64,000 bases of DNA from Actinomycetota bacterium. GTDB taxonomy: Bacteria > Actinomycetota > Actinomycetes > S36-B12. The translations under genes and the position numbers were made by a program. Below the pieces are notes generated by a model, which did no database searches, was not told where the DNA came from, and was given only the letters and a program-made list of their open reading frames with translations. The stretch is from the NCBI GenBank assembly GCA_030684515.1, contig JAUXVJ010000009.1, positions 124,001 to 188,000 of the forward strand. The letters are read 5' to 3'. Shown piece after piece: positions 1 through 8,018 of the stretch; position 1 is the stretch's first letter; each line of letters opens with the position of its first letter.

Positions 1-1362
1 TGGCCATACGTGCAGTGGACGGCCATCAGCTTTGCCCTCTGCCTGGGTGCTTTGTCGTGGATTGCCAGTGACCTCGCCAAGAGGATCACTGAAGCGCTGG
101 CGCCAGAGCATGTGTGGCTCAAGCGGCTGGCTCCAGCAGTAGCAGTTGCAGCCTTTGCCGCGTTCGCCCTGCTTGGCAGTCCCACTGCATTGTTCAATGC
201 AGGCTTCACCAACTTCGTGATGGCAGTGACGATCACGGCAGCCACGGCCTACTTCGCAACGCGCAGCCTCAACAGTGCTCGACAGATCGGCTGGCTGCTT
301 GTCCCGCTTGGTTCCCTCGCTGTCATAGGACTGTGGACTCCACTGGTACTGGGCATCGCGCCAGCCGGAGTCGTGGTGTTGATCGCGTTGTGGCAGCGCA
401 AGCGCTGGCTTGGCATTGCCTGGGCGATTGCCACGGTGCTCATTGTGGCTGGCACGAGCTACATCCAGACCAAGGCGATCGTCAATGTCTCGGGCGCCGA
501 CGTTGGCACATTCACCCAGGATCTTGGCGCGGTCGGCACTGGCATGGTGCCCTTCAACATCGGCTTGGCTTTGATGTCACCGCTGCTGCTTGCACTGATC
601 GCCTGGCTGCTGTTCCGAAGGCGAATGATCCCCTTGGGCGTTGCAGTCGCCGGACCGGCGATAGCTGTCCTGCCCTTCCTTGCCGTTGCTGTGCTCGGCG
701 CGCATTCAGCAGAGTTGGCTTGGCTCAACAGTTACTACGTGTTGAAGACACTGAACGCGATCTTGTTGTTCGCGGCTCCCGCCTACGCAGCTATCGCAGC
801 CGTCACGGTGGTCATTGCTGTTGCGCATTTCGCGCGATCGCGCTTTGAAGCCGTAGTCATGGCGCTGATTGCTGCGCTGTTTGCGCTCGTGGCTTTCGGT
901 TATGTCGGTCCTGCGCCCAAAGAGTTTGCCAGCGGCTTCAGTTCGGCACCCGGCATTGCCGCCGGTGCCAAACGCAGTGGGAGCGTGGACAACTCGCTGG
1001 TGGGTGAAGCGATAGTCAGCGCGGCGATCGCGGCCAAGCCGTATCCGAATGACATTCCGCTGCTTTGGGACGGCTCTGGCACCCTGCCCAATCTGTGGCT
1101 GGCCAGCCTCACTGGCGTGATGAGCAAGGACCAGCAGACCTTCTACCTGAGTCTGCCGCCATTCCCCTATGAATCCGCTGCCCAGAGCTATGTCTTCGAT
1201 GCGCTCGCCGCGAATCCGGATATGCACATAGCGATCTATTGGTTTCGCACTGTTTCTGGTCAGTCCCTTGCGGCACTCAAGACTTCCTTGCCAGGCCAGG
1301 TCGCGCTGGTGCAGGTGCTAATGCGTTCCTCGCTGCTGTGCCAGGAGTGCTCGCTGCCATGA
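1..1362 (+). CDS. Polytopic membrane protein, probable GT-C-type glycosyltransferase (5' end possibly outside window)
   Basis: The reading frame is open to base 1. The first possible start inside the window is GTG at 10, so the true start may lie upstream; 453 codons are visible. About nine or ten hydrophobic segments fill residues 1-300, followed by a soluble tail of about 140 residues. This layout of a membrane core plus an extracytoplasmic C-terminal domain is typical of GT-C-fold, polyprenyl-phosphate-sugar-dependent glycosyltransferases, but I see no diagnostic motif, so the function is inferred from architecture and context. The stop codon overlaps the ATG of the next gene (ATGA at 1359-1362), which implies one transcript and translational coupling with the secreted protein downstream. 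It could also be a non-catalytic integral membrane component of the glycan pathway. Confidence 0.6.
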   Translation, partial: WPYVQWTAISFALCLGALSWIASDLAKRITEALAPEHVWLKRLAPAVAVAAFAAFALLGSPTALFNAGFTNFVMAVTITAATAYFATRSLNSARQIGWLLVPLGSLAVIGLWTPLVLGIAPAGVVVLIALWQRKRWLGIAWAIATVLIVAGTSYIQTKAIVNVSGADVGTFTQDLGAVGTGMVPFNIGLALMSPLLLALIAWLLFRRRMIPLGVAVAGPAIAVLPFLAVAVLGAHSAELAWLNSYYVLKTLNAILLFAAPAYAAIAAVTVVIAVAHFARSRFEAVVMALIAALFALVAFGYVGPAPKEFASGFSSAPGIAAGAKRSGSVDNSLVGEAIVSAAIAAKPYPNDIPLLWDGSGTLPNLWLASLTGVMSKDQQTFYLSLPPFPYESAAQSYVFDALAANPDMHIAIYWFRTVSGQSLAALKTSLPGQVALVQVLMRSSLLCQECSLP

Positions 1363-3644
1363 AGCTCAGCAGTACTCGCGCCGGCCGGCGCGGCCCTGGC
1401 ATTGTTGGGGTCGGCCTGATCCTCGTGGCGCTTATAGCGACAACGCTGCCAAGTCAGGCTGTGTCAACGGTCAAGATCCTTCCGGCTCCTGGCCTGCCTG
1501 CGGTGCCTGCGGTCGGCAACTACGCAACGCGTGCAAACCCAGCCTCCGTTCCGGTGGCCGGCGATCTAGCTACTGGACAGTTCATTGTCGGATCAGGTCC
1601 TCGCATGCAGTCAGCCTCGATTCATTCGACTTCGTCCACTGGCAGTGGAACACCGTTGATGGCGGACTGGAACGGCGATGGGATTGCGACGCCAGGTCGC
1701 TATGACGCCGGGGTTTGGTACGCAACTGACGTAGTGATCGGCAAGACACCTCAATGGAGGGCAGTTGCCAGTTTCCAGGGTCAGGCAGGTGATATCCCTG
1801 TGGTTGGCAGTCTGAACAAGGATCGTGTGCCAGATGTTGGATTCTTCCGAAGCGGCCAGTGGATCTGGCAGCTCAGCGGTGACCAGACCCAGAACGTGAC
1901 CTTTGGTCAAGCCGGAGACATCCCAGTAGTGGGTGATTGGAACGCGGACGGCATCGATGATCTCGGGGTGGTGCGCAGTGGCACGTGGCTCCTTCGAATA
2001 CCGGGTGTTGCAAAGAAGAAGGATCTGAAGCTGGATCCAGGCGCCAGTCTCGAGCTGCAGCCTGAAGGCAAATTGGCAATCGTGAGTTTTCCCTTCGGGT
2101 TGCCTACCGACATTCCCGTGGTGGGTGACTGGAACTCCGATGGCGCAGATACGCCGGGTGTTGTTCGCGATGGCATGAACTGGCTGTTGAGCAAGTCTCT
2201 GCGCAGGCTCAGTTCAACAGTCACTGTGGCATTCCCGGTGCCCAGCGGTTTCACTGCACTAGTGGGCTCGCGCGCGACAGGTCCCCAGTCCTGTCCCACA
2301 GCAACGCCGTCCTCAGAGCGACGCGCTTTGGAATTGGCCTCTCGAGTGCGAGCCCCCGCCAATCTGCGCGGCAATGCAAGGAAGCCGGGTATGCCCGAAA
2401 TCCTTGCGACCGTGCAGGACGGCCTGCGCTATTCGATTACCAATGACCTCACCAGGCGACTCAGTGCACAGACCTCGTACGCTTACTACGACGTCATCGA
2501 CACTCACCGGACCATTGAAGAATCTGTGCGGCGTTCGGCAAATGTGGCGCTCGCTGCAGCCATCATGCTGACGACCACGAACTGGAAGACCGTGCAGAAT
2601 ATCTCGCGCGCGCAGTTGCTGTCCTATGCGAAGTGGCAGATTCGTTCAATCGCCTGCCAGCACGGCTCGATCACGCCGGGCGGCTGGGGCACGACCTGGC
2701 AGTCCGCGCTCTGGGCTACCACGGCGGGCCAAGCAGGGTGGATGCTGTGGCCCTACTTGAGCAAACAGGAGCGGGCCTACGTCGCTGCGATGGTAGCGGC
2801 CGAGGCAGATGCAGTTGCGGCTCGCGGACCGTACTACTACCGCGATCGTGCCGGCAAAGAACTGTCGCCCGGCAATTCCAAGTCCGATGAGGTCTCCTGG
2901 GATCTGACTGCTCCTGCTCTGGCCCTGGCGATGTCACCGAAAGCCAAGAAGGCCAAGAAGTGGCGACGCACTCTCGTGGGATTCTCAATAGCGGCCTTTG
3001 CACGGCCAAGTGATCTCACCAGCAACATCAAGGTGAATGGAATCAACATCTCGCAGGACCTGCCTGGCACCAACGCCAATGAAGACGGCACCATCACCAA
3101 CCACAACATCATCAATCCGGACTATCAGCAGAACGTCCAGAACCTCTGGTGGAGCGCCAGCATGCTTCGGGTCGCCCGGTTAAGTGTTCCCGAAGCTGTG
3201 TTTCTGAACTCCGACATTGTGTACCGCTCGCTTGCCGTCGTGAACTTCCCATCGCCGCCCTACGCCGCACCCGGAGGCATCGTCTACAAGCCGGGGGGGC
3301 AGATCTACTACCCACAAGGTGTCTCTTGGGGTACTCGACGGCCAGCAACCTTCACCGGAGTGGATTCCTTTGCCGCCATCTACTCAGCGCCAGATACCCG
3401 TGCAGCGAAATACCTTGCCGATCACGCACGCGATACCCGCGGCATGCAGCAGCGCTACAACTCAGGGCGCATCTACGCCCCGGGGAATGCTGAAGACTCC
3501 TATGCCTTGGGCAAGGAGGAGTACGCCCTCATGCAGACCGCACTGGCATGGTGGGCAGGTGCGGTGCCAAGCGGACCGGGATTCAAATTGGACAGGAGCA
3601 CGATCAGCGGAGTGAACTTGAATCCGACCGGCGCGATCGCCTAG
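1359..3644 (+). CDS. Secreted protein with FG-GAP/VCBS-like repeats and a large C-terminal domain
   Basis: 761 residues. I chose ATG 1359 over an in-frame GTG at 1239 because it gives an ATGA overlap with the preceding gene and places a signal peptide at the N terminus (basic residues 1-15, hydrophobic 16-31, cleavage likely after SQA near 34). Residues about 100-265 carry four calcium-binding-like repeats of the FG-GAP/VCBS type, for example ADWNGDG (102-108), VVGDWNADG (190-198) and VVGDWNSDG (254-262). These often form beta-propeller blades. Residues about 350-761 form a distinct Trp/Tyr-rich, probably helical domain (motifs GGWGTTWQSALWATT and NLWWSASMLR) that may be an alpha/alpha-toroid carbohydrate-active fold. 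I do not recognise the family. Likely extracellular, binding or modifying the glycan. Catalytic function unknown. Confidence 0.75.
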   Translation: MKLSSTRAGRRGPGIVGVGLILVALIATTLPSQAVSTVKILPAPGLPAVPAVGNYATRANPASVPVAGDLATGQFIVGSGPRMQSASIHSTSSTGSGTPLMADWNGDGIATPGRYDAGVWYATDVVIGKTPQWRAVASFQGQAGDIPVVGSLNKDRVPDVGFFRSGQWIWQLSGDQTQNVTFGQAGDIPVVGDWNADGIDDLGVVRSGTWLLRIPGVAKKKDLKLDPGASLELQPEGKLAIVSFPFGLPTDIPVVGDWNSDGADTPGVVRDGMNWLLSKSLRRLSSTVTVAFPVPSGFTALVGSRATGPQSCPTATPSSERRALELASRVRAPANLRGNARKPGMPEILATVQDGLRYSITNDLTRRLSAQTSYAYYDVIDTHRTIEESVRRSANVALAAAIMLTTTNWKTVQNISRAQLLSYAKWQIRSIACQHGSITPGGWGTTWQSALWATTAGQAGWMLWPYLSKQERAYVAAMVAAEADAVAARGPYYYRDRAGKELSPGNSKSDEVSWDLTAPALALAMSPKAKKAKKWRRTLVGFSIAAFARPSDLTSNIKVNGINISQDLPGTNANEDGTITNHNIINPDYQQNVQNLWWSASMLRVARLSVPEAVFLNSDIVYRSLAVVNFPSPPYAAPGGIVYKPGGQIYYPQGVSWGTRRPATFTGVDSFAAIYSAPDTRAAKYLADHARDTRGMQQRYNSGRIYAPGNAEDSYALGKEEYALMQTALAWWAGAVPSGPGFKLDRSTISGVNLNPTGAIA

Positions 3645-3652
3645 GAACCGAA

Positions 3653-4249
3653 CTAGCGCAGACTGGCGATGAATGCCTGGCAGTCGTCATAGCTGGGCAG
3701 CAGCCCTGATGCGGCGGCTTCAGCCAGGCTTGGAGCAGATGCATCCTTAGGTGACAGCACCGACTCCTGGCCGCTGGGCCATGGCAGCCCCAAAGCAGGG
3801 TCAAGTGGGTTGATGCCATGTTCGCGTCCTGGCGCGTACGGCTCTGAGCACAGATAGCCGACAGTCACTGCATCGCTCAGCGCGCAGAAGGCATGGCCGA
3901 GACCTTCAGCGATATAGAGGCCAGTGCGCGTCTGGTCGTCGAGTTCAACCGCATCCCATTGCCCAAAGGTTGGCGAGCCGAGCCGAATGTCGACCACAAC
4001 ATCGAGAATGCGACCGGAGAAGCACTGGACGTACTTGGCCTGACCGGGCGGAACGTCGGCGAAGTGCACGCCACGCACGGTGCCTCGCTTGGAGACTGAG
4101 ATGTTCATCTGCTGCAGATCCAGTGCGTGACCAATGGTCTGGGTCACAAGATTCTGCTTGAAGGACTCAAGGAACACGCCTCGATCATCGGGGCGTACCA
4201 GCGGCGTGAACGACCAAGCGCCTTCAATGCGGAGTGGGTTGGCCTGCAC
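3653..4249 (-). CDS. rmlC: dTDP-4-dehydrorhamnose 3,5-epimerase-like protein
   Basis: 198 residues, close to the usual 180-200 for RmlC/RfbC cupin epimerases. Family signatures include GTVRGVHF with the catalytic His (about 62), the core strand GRILDVVVDIRLGSPTFGQW, then EGLGHAF and YAPGREHGI followed by DPALGLPWP. A Tyr is retained in GYLCSEPYAP, near where RmlC has its second catalytic residue. The enzyme would convert dTDP-4-keto-6-deoxyglucose to dTDP-4-keto-L-rhamnose. Relatives that epimerise only C3 or C5 look alike, so exact stereochemistry is inferred. The GTG start lies 6 bases after a TAACCT box, suggesting a leaderless mRNA. RmlA is encoded at 17414-18283 and an RmlD-like reductase at 52068-52973; no RmlB is in the window. 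The 3' end faces the preceding gene at 8 bases. Confidence 0.83.
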   Translation of the reverse strand: MQANPLRIEGAWSFTPLVRPDDRGVFLESFKQNLVTQTIGHALDLQQMNISVSKRGTVRGVHFADVPPGQAKYVQCFSGRILDVVVDIRLGSPTFGQWDAVELDDQTRTGLYIAEGLGHAFCALSDAVTVGYLCSEPYAPGREHGINPLDPALGLPWPSGQESVLSPKDASAPSLAEAAASGLLPSYDDCQAFIASLR

Positions 4250-4320
4250 GCAGTGAGGTTATCGGACCGGCGTCCATTCGCGGACCGCTTGGGAGCATGG
4301 CTGACAAGTACATTGGCCCA
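4250..4320. promoter_or_regulatory. Divergent promoter region with two leaderless -10 boxes
   Basis: On the plus strand TACATT (4309-4314) ends 6 bases before ATG 4321. On the minus strand TAACCT (reverse complement of 4256-4261) ends 6 bases before GTG 4249. Neither start has a purine-rich ribosome site. The spacing puts both transcription starts at or next to the start codons. Convincing -35 boxes are not visible. Confidence 0.5.
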
Positions 4321-5427
4321 ATGCGAATCGCCATCCTTGGCACCCGAGGGGTGCCTGCAAGGTATGGCGGTTTTGAAACCGCAGTGGAGGAGATCGGCAA
4401 GCGGCTGGTGCAGCGCGGCCATGATGTCACGGTCTATTGCCGCAATCCGGGGCAGAAGCAGACCGAATACCTCGGTATGCATCTGGTCAACTTGCCGGCG
4501 ATTCGGCATCGATTCACTGAGACCCTCTCGCACACCGCACTGAGTGCGAGCCATGCAGTCATCAAGGACCATCCCGAGGTTGCGCTGCTGCTGAATGCCG
4601 GAAACGCTCCGATGCTCAAGCCGCTGAAACTTGCGGGCATTCCAACAGCGATTCATCTGGACGGCCTTGAGTCCAAACGCGAGAAATGGCGCGGGGCCGG
4701 TGCGCGCTACTACCGCTGGGCCGAGGACGCTTCGGTCCGATGGGGACAGGAAGTCATTGCCGATGCACAGGCGATCGCCGATCATGTGCAGCAGAAGTAC
4801 GGACGCGAGTGCACGGTCATCGCCTACGGGGCCCCGGTCATTCATCCGAGTGACTCGCGCTTGAGTGAGCTTGGCGTGCAGGCTGGTCAGTACCATCTCG
4901 TCGTCGCCCGCCTCGAGCCCGAGAACCATGTGCTGGACGCTGTGCATGCCTATCTCGCGAGTAATGAGACCAAGCCACTGCTTGTTGTGGGAAGCGCGCC
5001 GTACTCGCAGTGGTATGTGGAGCAAGTCGCTCAGGCCGCTGCCGGCGATGTGCGTATCAGGATCGCTGGTGCCATCTACGACCAGGAATTGCTGGACCAG
5101 CTCTACGGCAATGCATGCAGCTACATTCACGGGCACAGCGTCGGCGGTACCAATCCGAGCCTGCTCCGGGCCATGGGGGCAGGTGCTGCGGTGCTCGCCT
5201 ACGACGTGGAGTTCAATCGAGAAGTTACGAACAATCAGGCCATGTTCTGGGCTGATGCAGCGGAGCTCACCGCACACCTGGATCGCATAGCTTCGGGATC
5301 ACAGGATCAGTACCTCTCGCAATTGCGGGCAAGCAGCCAGCAGCGGATCGCTGATGCGTACCAATGGGATGAAGTGGTCGACAAATACGAAGCTCTGATC
5401 AGTCGATTGGCTGCGAGTCGAACATGA
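4321..5427 (+). CDS. GT4-family glycosyltransferase with DUF1972 N-terminal domain
   Basis: 368 residues. The start MRIAILGTRGVPARYGGFET is the hallmark of DUF1972 GT4 enzymes, a family that includes streptococcal rhamnosyltransferases such as Cps2T. The N-terminal half (1-180) is the acceptor-binding Rossmann-like domain. The C-terminal half has the strand YHLVVARLEPENHV and the donor region HGHSVGGTNPSLLRAMGAG, where the family's E-x7-E is replaced by a Thr-Asn-Pro-Ser variant usual for DUF1972 proteins. Likely transfers a 6-deoxyhexose such as rhamnose from an NDP donor on the cytoplasmic face; donor and acceptor are inferred. ATG 4321 was preferred to an in-frame GTG at 4234 because it begins exactly at the conserved N-terminal strand and has a leaderless promoter. 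It overlaps the next gene by ATGA. Confidence 0.85.
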   Translation: MRIAILGTRGVPARYGGFETAVEEIGKRLVQRGHDVTVYCRNPGQKQTEYLGMHLVNLPAIRHRFTETLSHTALSASHAVIKDHPEVALLLNAGNAPMLKPLKLAGIPTAIHLDGLESKREKWRGAGARYYRWAEDASVRWGQEVIADAQAIADHVQQKYGRECTVIAYGAPVIHPSDSRLSELGVQAGQYHLVVARLEPENHVLDAVHAYLASNETKPLLVVGSAPYSQWYVEQVAQAAAGDVRIRIAGAIYDQELLDQLYGNACSYIHGHSVGGTNPSLLRAMGAGAAVLAYDVEFNREVTNNQAMFWADAAELTAHLDRIASGSQDQYLSQLRASSQQRIADAYQWDEVVDKYEALISRLAASRT

Positions 5428-6206
5428 GCACAGCGGCCGTTCTGGTGACGCACAACTCGGCGAAATGGATCGCAGAGACTCTGGTGAGTGTGTGCAGTCA
5501 GGACACTCCAGTGGATCGCATCATCATTGTTGATGACCACTCCACTGACAGCACGTTAAGCATCATTGGCGAGCACGCATTTGGGCCGCCGATCGAGCTC
5601 GTCACGAGTGCAAGTACTGCGAAGGATGTGCATACCCGCATCGCAGGCAACGTTGTGCAGGGAGTCCAGACCTCAGGTGCGGAGCTTGTCTTTCTTGGTG
5701 ATCACGATGACCTCTGGCGCCCCGACCGAGTGACGCACCAATTGCAGGCATTGAAGAATTCACCGTCGGCTGCGCTGATCGCCTCAGATGGTCGCGTGTT
5801 CGAAGAAGGAGCAGGTGCTACAGGCAAGACCATCCGTGATGTGTTTGCGGTGCCGGCCGAGTTTGGAGGCTGGCGCACCAGCAAGCAGTTCGGGTTTGTC
5901 GTTCGACACTCGGTTGCCACTGGCGGAGCGTGCGCGATTCGTCCGGCCGCGTTCCACCAACTGGAGGTCCCGGCGGGCTGGTTGCATGATCGTTGGTGGA
6001 GTCTGTGGGCGGCTGCGCACAGCAAGCTGGTGATAGATCCGACGATCGTGATCGACTATCGCGTTTCTGAATCTCAGCAGGTGGGACTGGCCACTGCTGC
6101 GCAAGGCGCAGGCGCTCCCACGTGGTTTCTTCATCACGCTGGTCAGGCGCTGCGGTCGGCCAGGAGGGCCATAGATCTGGCCCCGTTGTTCCTTGCGAGC
6201 CGTTGA
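5424..6206 (+). CDS. Glycosyltransferase family 2
   Basis: 260 residues, GT-A fold. The N-terminal strand AAVLVTHNSAKWIAETLVSV is followed by IIIVDDHSTDSTLSI (nucleotide-binding Asp) and the metal-binding segment VFLGDHDDLWRPDRV. This region matches WcaA/RfbF-type GT2 enzymes that add sugars to lipid-linked oligosaccharides. ATG 5424 overlaps the stop of the upstream GT4 (ATGA), so the two are translationally coupled and probably act in consecutive steps. The 3' end stops 4 bases from the convergent membrane-protein gene. Sugar specificity cannot be read from the sequence. Confidence 0.87.
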   Translation: MSTAAVLVTHNSAKWIAETLVSVCSQDTPVDRIIIVDDHSTDSTLSIIGEHAFGPPIELVTSASTAKDVHTRIAGNVVQGVQTSGAELVFLGDHDDLWRPDRVTHQLQALKNSPSAALIASDGRVFEEGAGATGKTIRDVFAVPAEFGGWRTSKQFGFVVRHSVATGGACAIRPAAFHQLEVPAGWLHDRWWSLWAAAHSKLVIDPTIVIDYRVSESQQVGLATAAQGAGAPTWFLHHAGQALRSARRAIDLAPLFLASR

Positions 6207-6210
6207 CGGC

Positions 6211-7941
6211 TTACTGCACCTGAATATGTGTCAGACACAGGTGAGCGTCGGAACTTCCTATGCCGAGGTAGGGCACTGACGTGCACTCCAAAGGTGTCGG
6301 GACGAACCACGCAGGAATCGAAGCGAAATACCGGTCGATCTCCTCACGCGTTGGCGCATAAAGCGCCATGACGGTGGGATTCAGGTCACGCAGCGCGTTC
6401 TGATCTGCAGGTTCCAGTTCTGCTTCACCCGGGGCATTGTTGTACGCCCCCCAAAGTTGCATCGCAGCAACTGTGGCCGTCAGGCGCAAGGGGTCAGTCC
6501 AGATGGCAATGCGATCGTCCGCAGATGTGCGTGCCAGCAAGAACTCCTGCGCCCGCACATTGGATCGCATGAGTTCCTCGGCTTGATAGTCAACGAAGGC
6601 AGCATTCATCGGGTACTGGCCGTAGATGCCCAGATTGCCTCGTCCGTTCTGCAGCCACTGTGCACAAACACCGAGAGCGATGACTGTTGCGATGACCAGC
6701 GCCCATGACAGCAATTGATGACTCCAGGCTCTCATCACTGTGGAGGCCAGCATCAGCGCAACGCCGGCGAGCACGAGCAGCAGACCCTGTGACATTGACA
6801 GTTGAGCCGATGAATGGCCTGACCACACCATGGCCACGATCAGCACCGGCAGACCCAGCCAGAGCAAGACATGAGCATTGCGTTCTTCGACGATCGCACC
6901 GATGGCGAGCACTATTGACAGCAAGGCTCCCGGCCAGCACATCGCTGCGTAGTGCGGCGCCTCGATCCAAGGCCCAGGGATCAGCTGTATGTAGGCAAGA
7001 GTGAAGACGATGGTGATCGCGCTGATGATGACCGCTGCTGCACTCCATCTGTTGCGCACGAACACAATTGCGACAAGGGAGACGAGCAGGCCCAGCAGCA
7101 CGACAAGGGCAGCCGCATCGCGCAGCCAGATGTGGGGGTCGCTGATAAATGACGCATAGTCCAGTCGCGAGTTCCACGATCGATAGGTCTGGAACCAATT
7201 GAGATCGGGGAACAGCAGCCGCCCCCACAGCAGGAATCCAAGGAAGACGACCACAAATCCCGAAACGATGGCCAGCAGCTCAGTCAGCAGGCCGCGCACG
7301 CTTGGACGTGCCAACCAGATGCCCACAGCGCGGATACCCAGCCAGGTCGTGCCGGCAAGGAACGCGTTGTAGGGATTGAGCATCAACAGCCAGGCCAGAA
7401 CGGCACCAGTGGATACGCCCAAGATCCAAAGTCGCCGCCTGCTTGCACGTGGGCTCGGCTTGAAGTGTGCGACTGCCAAGGCAAACAGGCACAGGCTTGC
7501 CGCCATAGCTGTGCCTGTTGCGTAGGTATTGCCCGCGTAGGCCAACACCATGGTGTTCAGTGCGACAAACATCGTCAGCAGGGCCGCTGTTGCTCGATAC
7601 GTGAATTGCCGGGCCACCCAATAGACGCTGATCACGATGAGCAACAGGATCAAGGCGCGCCAGCTGGCAAAGCCGTTCCAGATGCCAAGGACGTCGATGA
7701 GCCAGTTGACCGGACCGAGATATCCGAGTCGTGTCCAGTAGTAGCCGGAGTCCAATGCGCGCTCATTGATCTGATCACCGAAGATGGCAAGGGAAGCGGA
7801 GAACTGTGAATCAGGTGCATTCATTCCTGTCCACCACTGCGCGCCAACGCCGAAGAGGATCAGCAGCCACAGGGCAAGCGCGAGGAGAGTGTCCAGCGCA
7901 TGACTGTGGATGCGCGCGCCCATCTGCCGCGCCATGGTCAC
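6211..7941 (-). CDS. Polytopic membrane protein, GT-C-like
   Basis: 576 residues with about 11-12 predicted membrane helices and a C-terminal soluble segment of about 120 residues. An acidic, aromatic extracytoplasmic loop follows helix 1 (around NAPDSQFSASLAIFG), the position where GT-C enzymes keep a catalytic Asp. I chose GTG 7941 rather than TTG 7980 because a TACAGT box (minus strand, 7953-7948) ends 6 bases before this GTG, a pattern repeated across the window. ATG 7935 two codons later is the other option. The role is inferred: transfer of a sugar from a polyprenyl-phosphate donor outside the membrane. No named family is recognised with confidence. Confidence 0.65.
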   Translation of the reverse strand: MTMARQMGARIHSHALDTLLALALWLLILFGVGAQWWTGMNAPDSQFSASLAIFGDQINERALDSGYYWTRLGYLGPVNWLIDVLGIWNGFASWRALILLLIVISVYWVARQFTYRATAALLTMFVALNTMVLAYAGNTYATGTAMAASLCLFALAVAHFKPSPRASRRRLWILGVSTGAVLAWLLMLNPYNAFLAGTTWLGIRAVGIWLARPSVRGLLTELLAIVSGFVVVFLGFLLWGRLLFPDLNWFQTYRSWNSRLDYASFISDPHIWLRDAAALVVLLGLLVSLVAIVFVRNRWSAAAVIISAITIVFTLAYIQLIPGPWIEAPHYAAMCWPGALLSIVLAIGAIVEERNAHVLLWLGLPVLIVAMVWSGHSSAQLSMSQGLLLVLAGVALMLASTVMRAWSHQLLSWALVIATVIALGVCAQWLQNGRGNLGIYGQYPMNAAFVDYQAEELMRSNVRAQEFLLARTSADDRIAIWTDPLRLTATVAAMQLWGAYNNAPGEAELEPADQNALRDLNPTVMALYAPTREEIDRYFASIPAWFVPTPLECTSVPYLGIGSSDAHLCLTHIQVQ

Positions 7942-8018
7942 ATTGAAACTGTAGTCAGCAGCTGTTTGATGTCGGTTCAACCGAGGTGTGACAGCCGCTT
8001 GGAGATAGGCTCCACAGG
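7942..8018. promoter_or_regulatory. Divergent leaderless promoters
   Basis: Minus strand: TACAGT (reverse complement of 7948-7953) lies 6 bases before GTG 7941. Plus strand: TAGGCT (8006-8011) lies 7 bases before GTG 8019. No ribosome-binding site stands at usable spacing for either start. Confidence 0.5.

Noticed and set aside
1239-1358. Longer N terminus for the secreted FG-GAP-like protein
   Set aside because: It would put 40 Cys- and Arg-rich residues before the signal peptide and overlap the upstream gene heavily. The ATGA overlap at 1359 is the better start.
3642-3655. Intrinsic terminators at convergent junctions
   Set aside because: No stem-loop with a U-run is visible at any of the twelve junctions; the gaps are too short to hold one outside coding sequence.
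4144-5277. Long antisense reading frame opposite the DUF1972 glycosyltransferase (similar ones at 28564-29727, 22617-23699 and 49700-51130)
   Set aside because: High-GC coding DNA gives long open frames on the other strand. The products have no recognisable domains, are rich in Arg/His/Gln, and lie on strongly supported genes.
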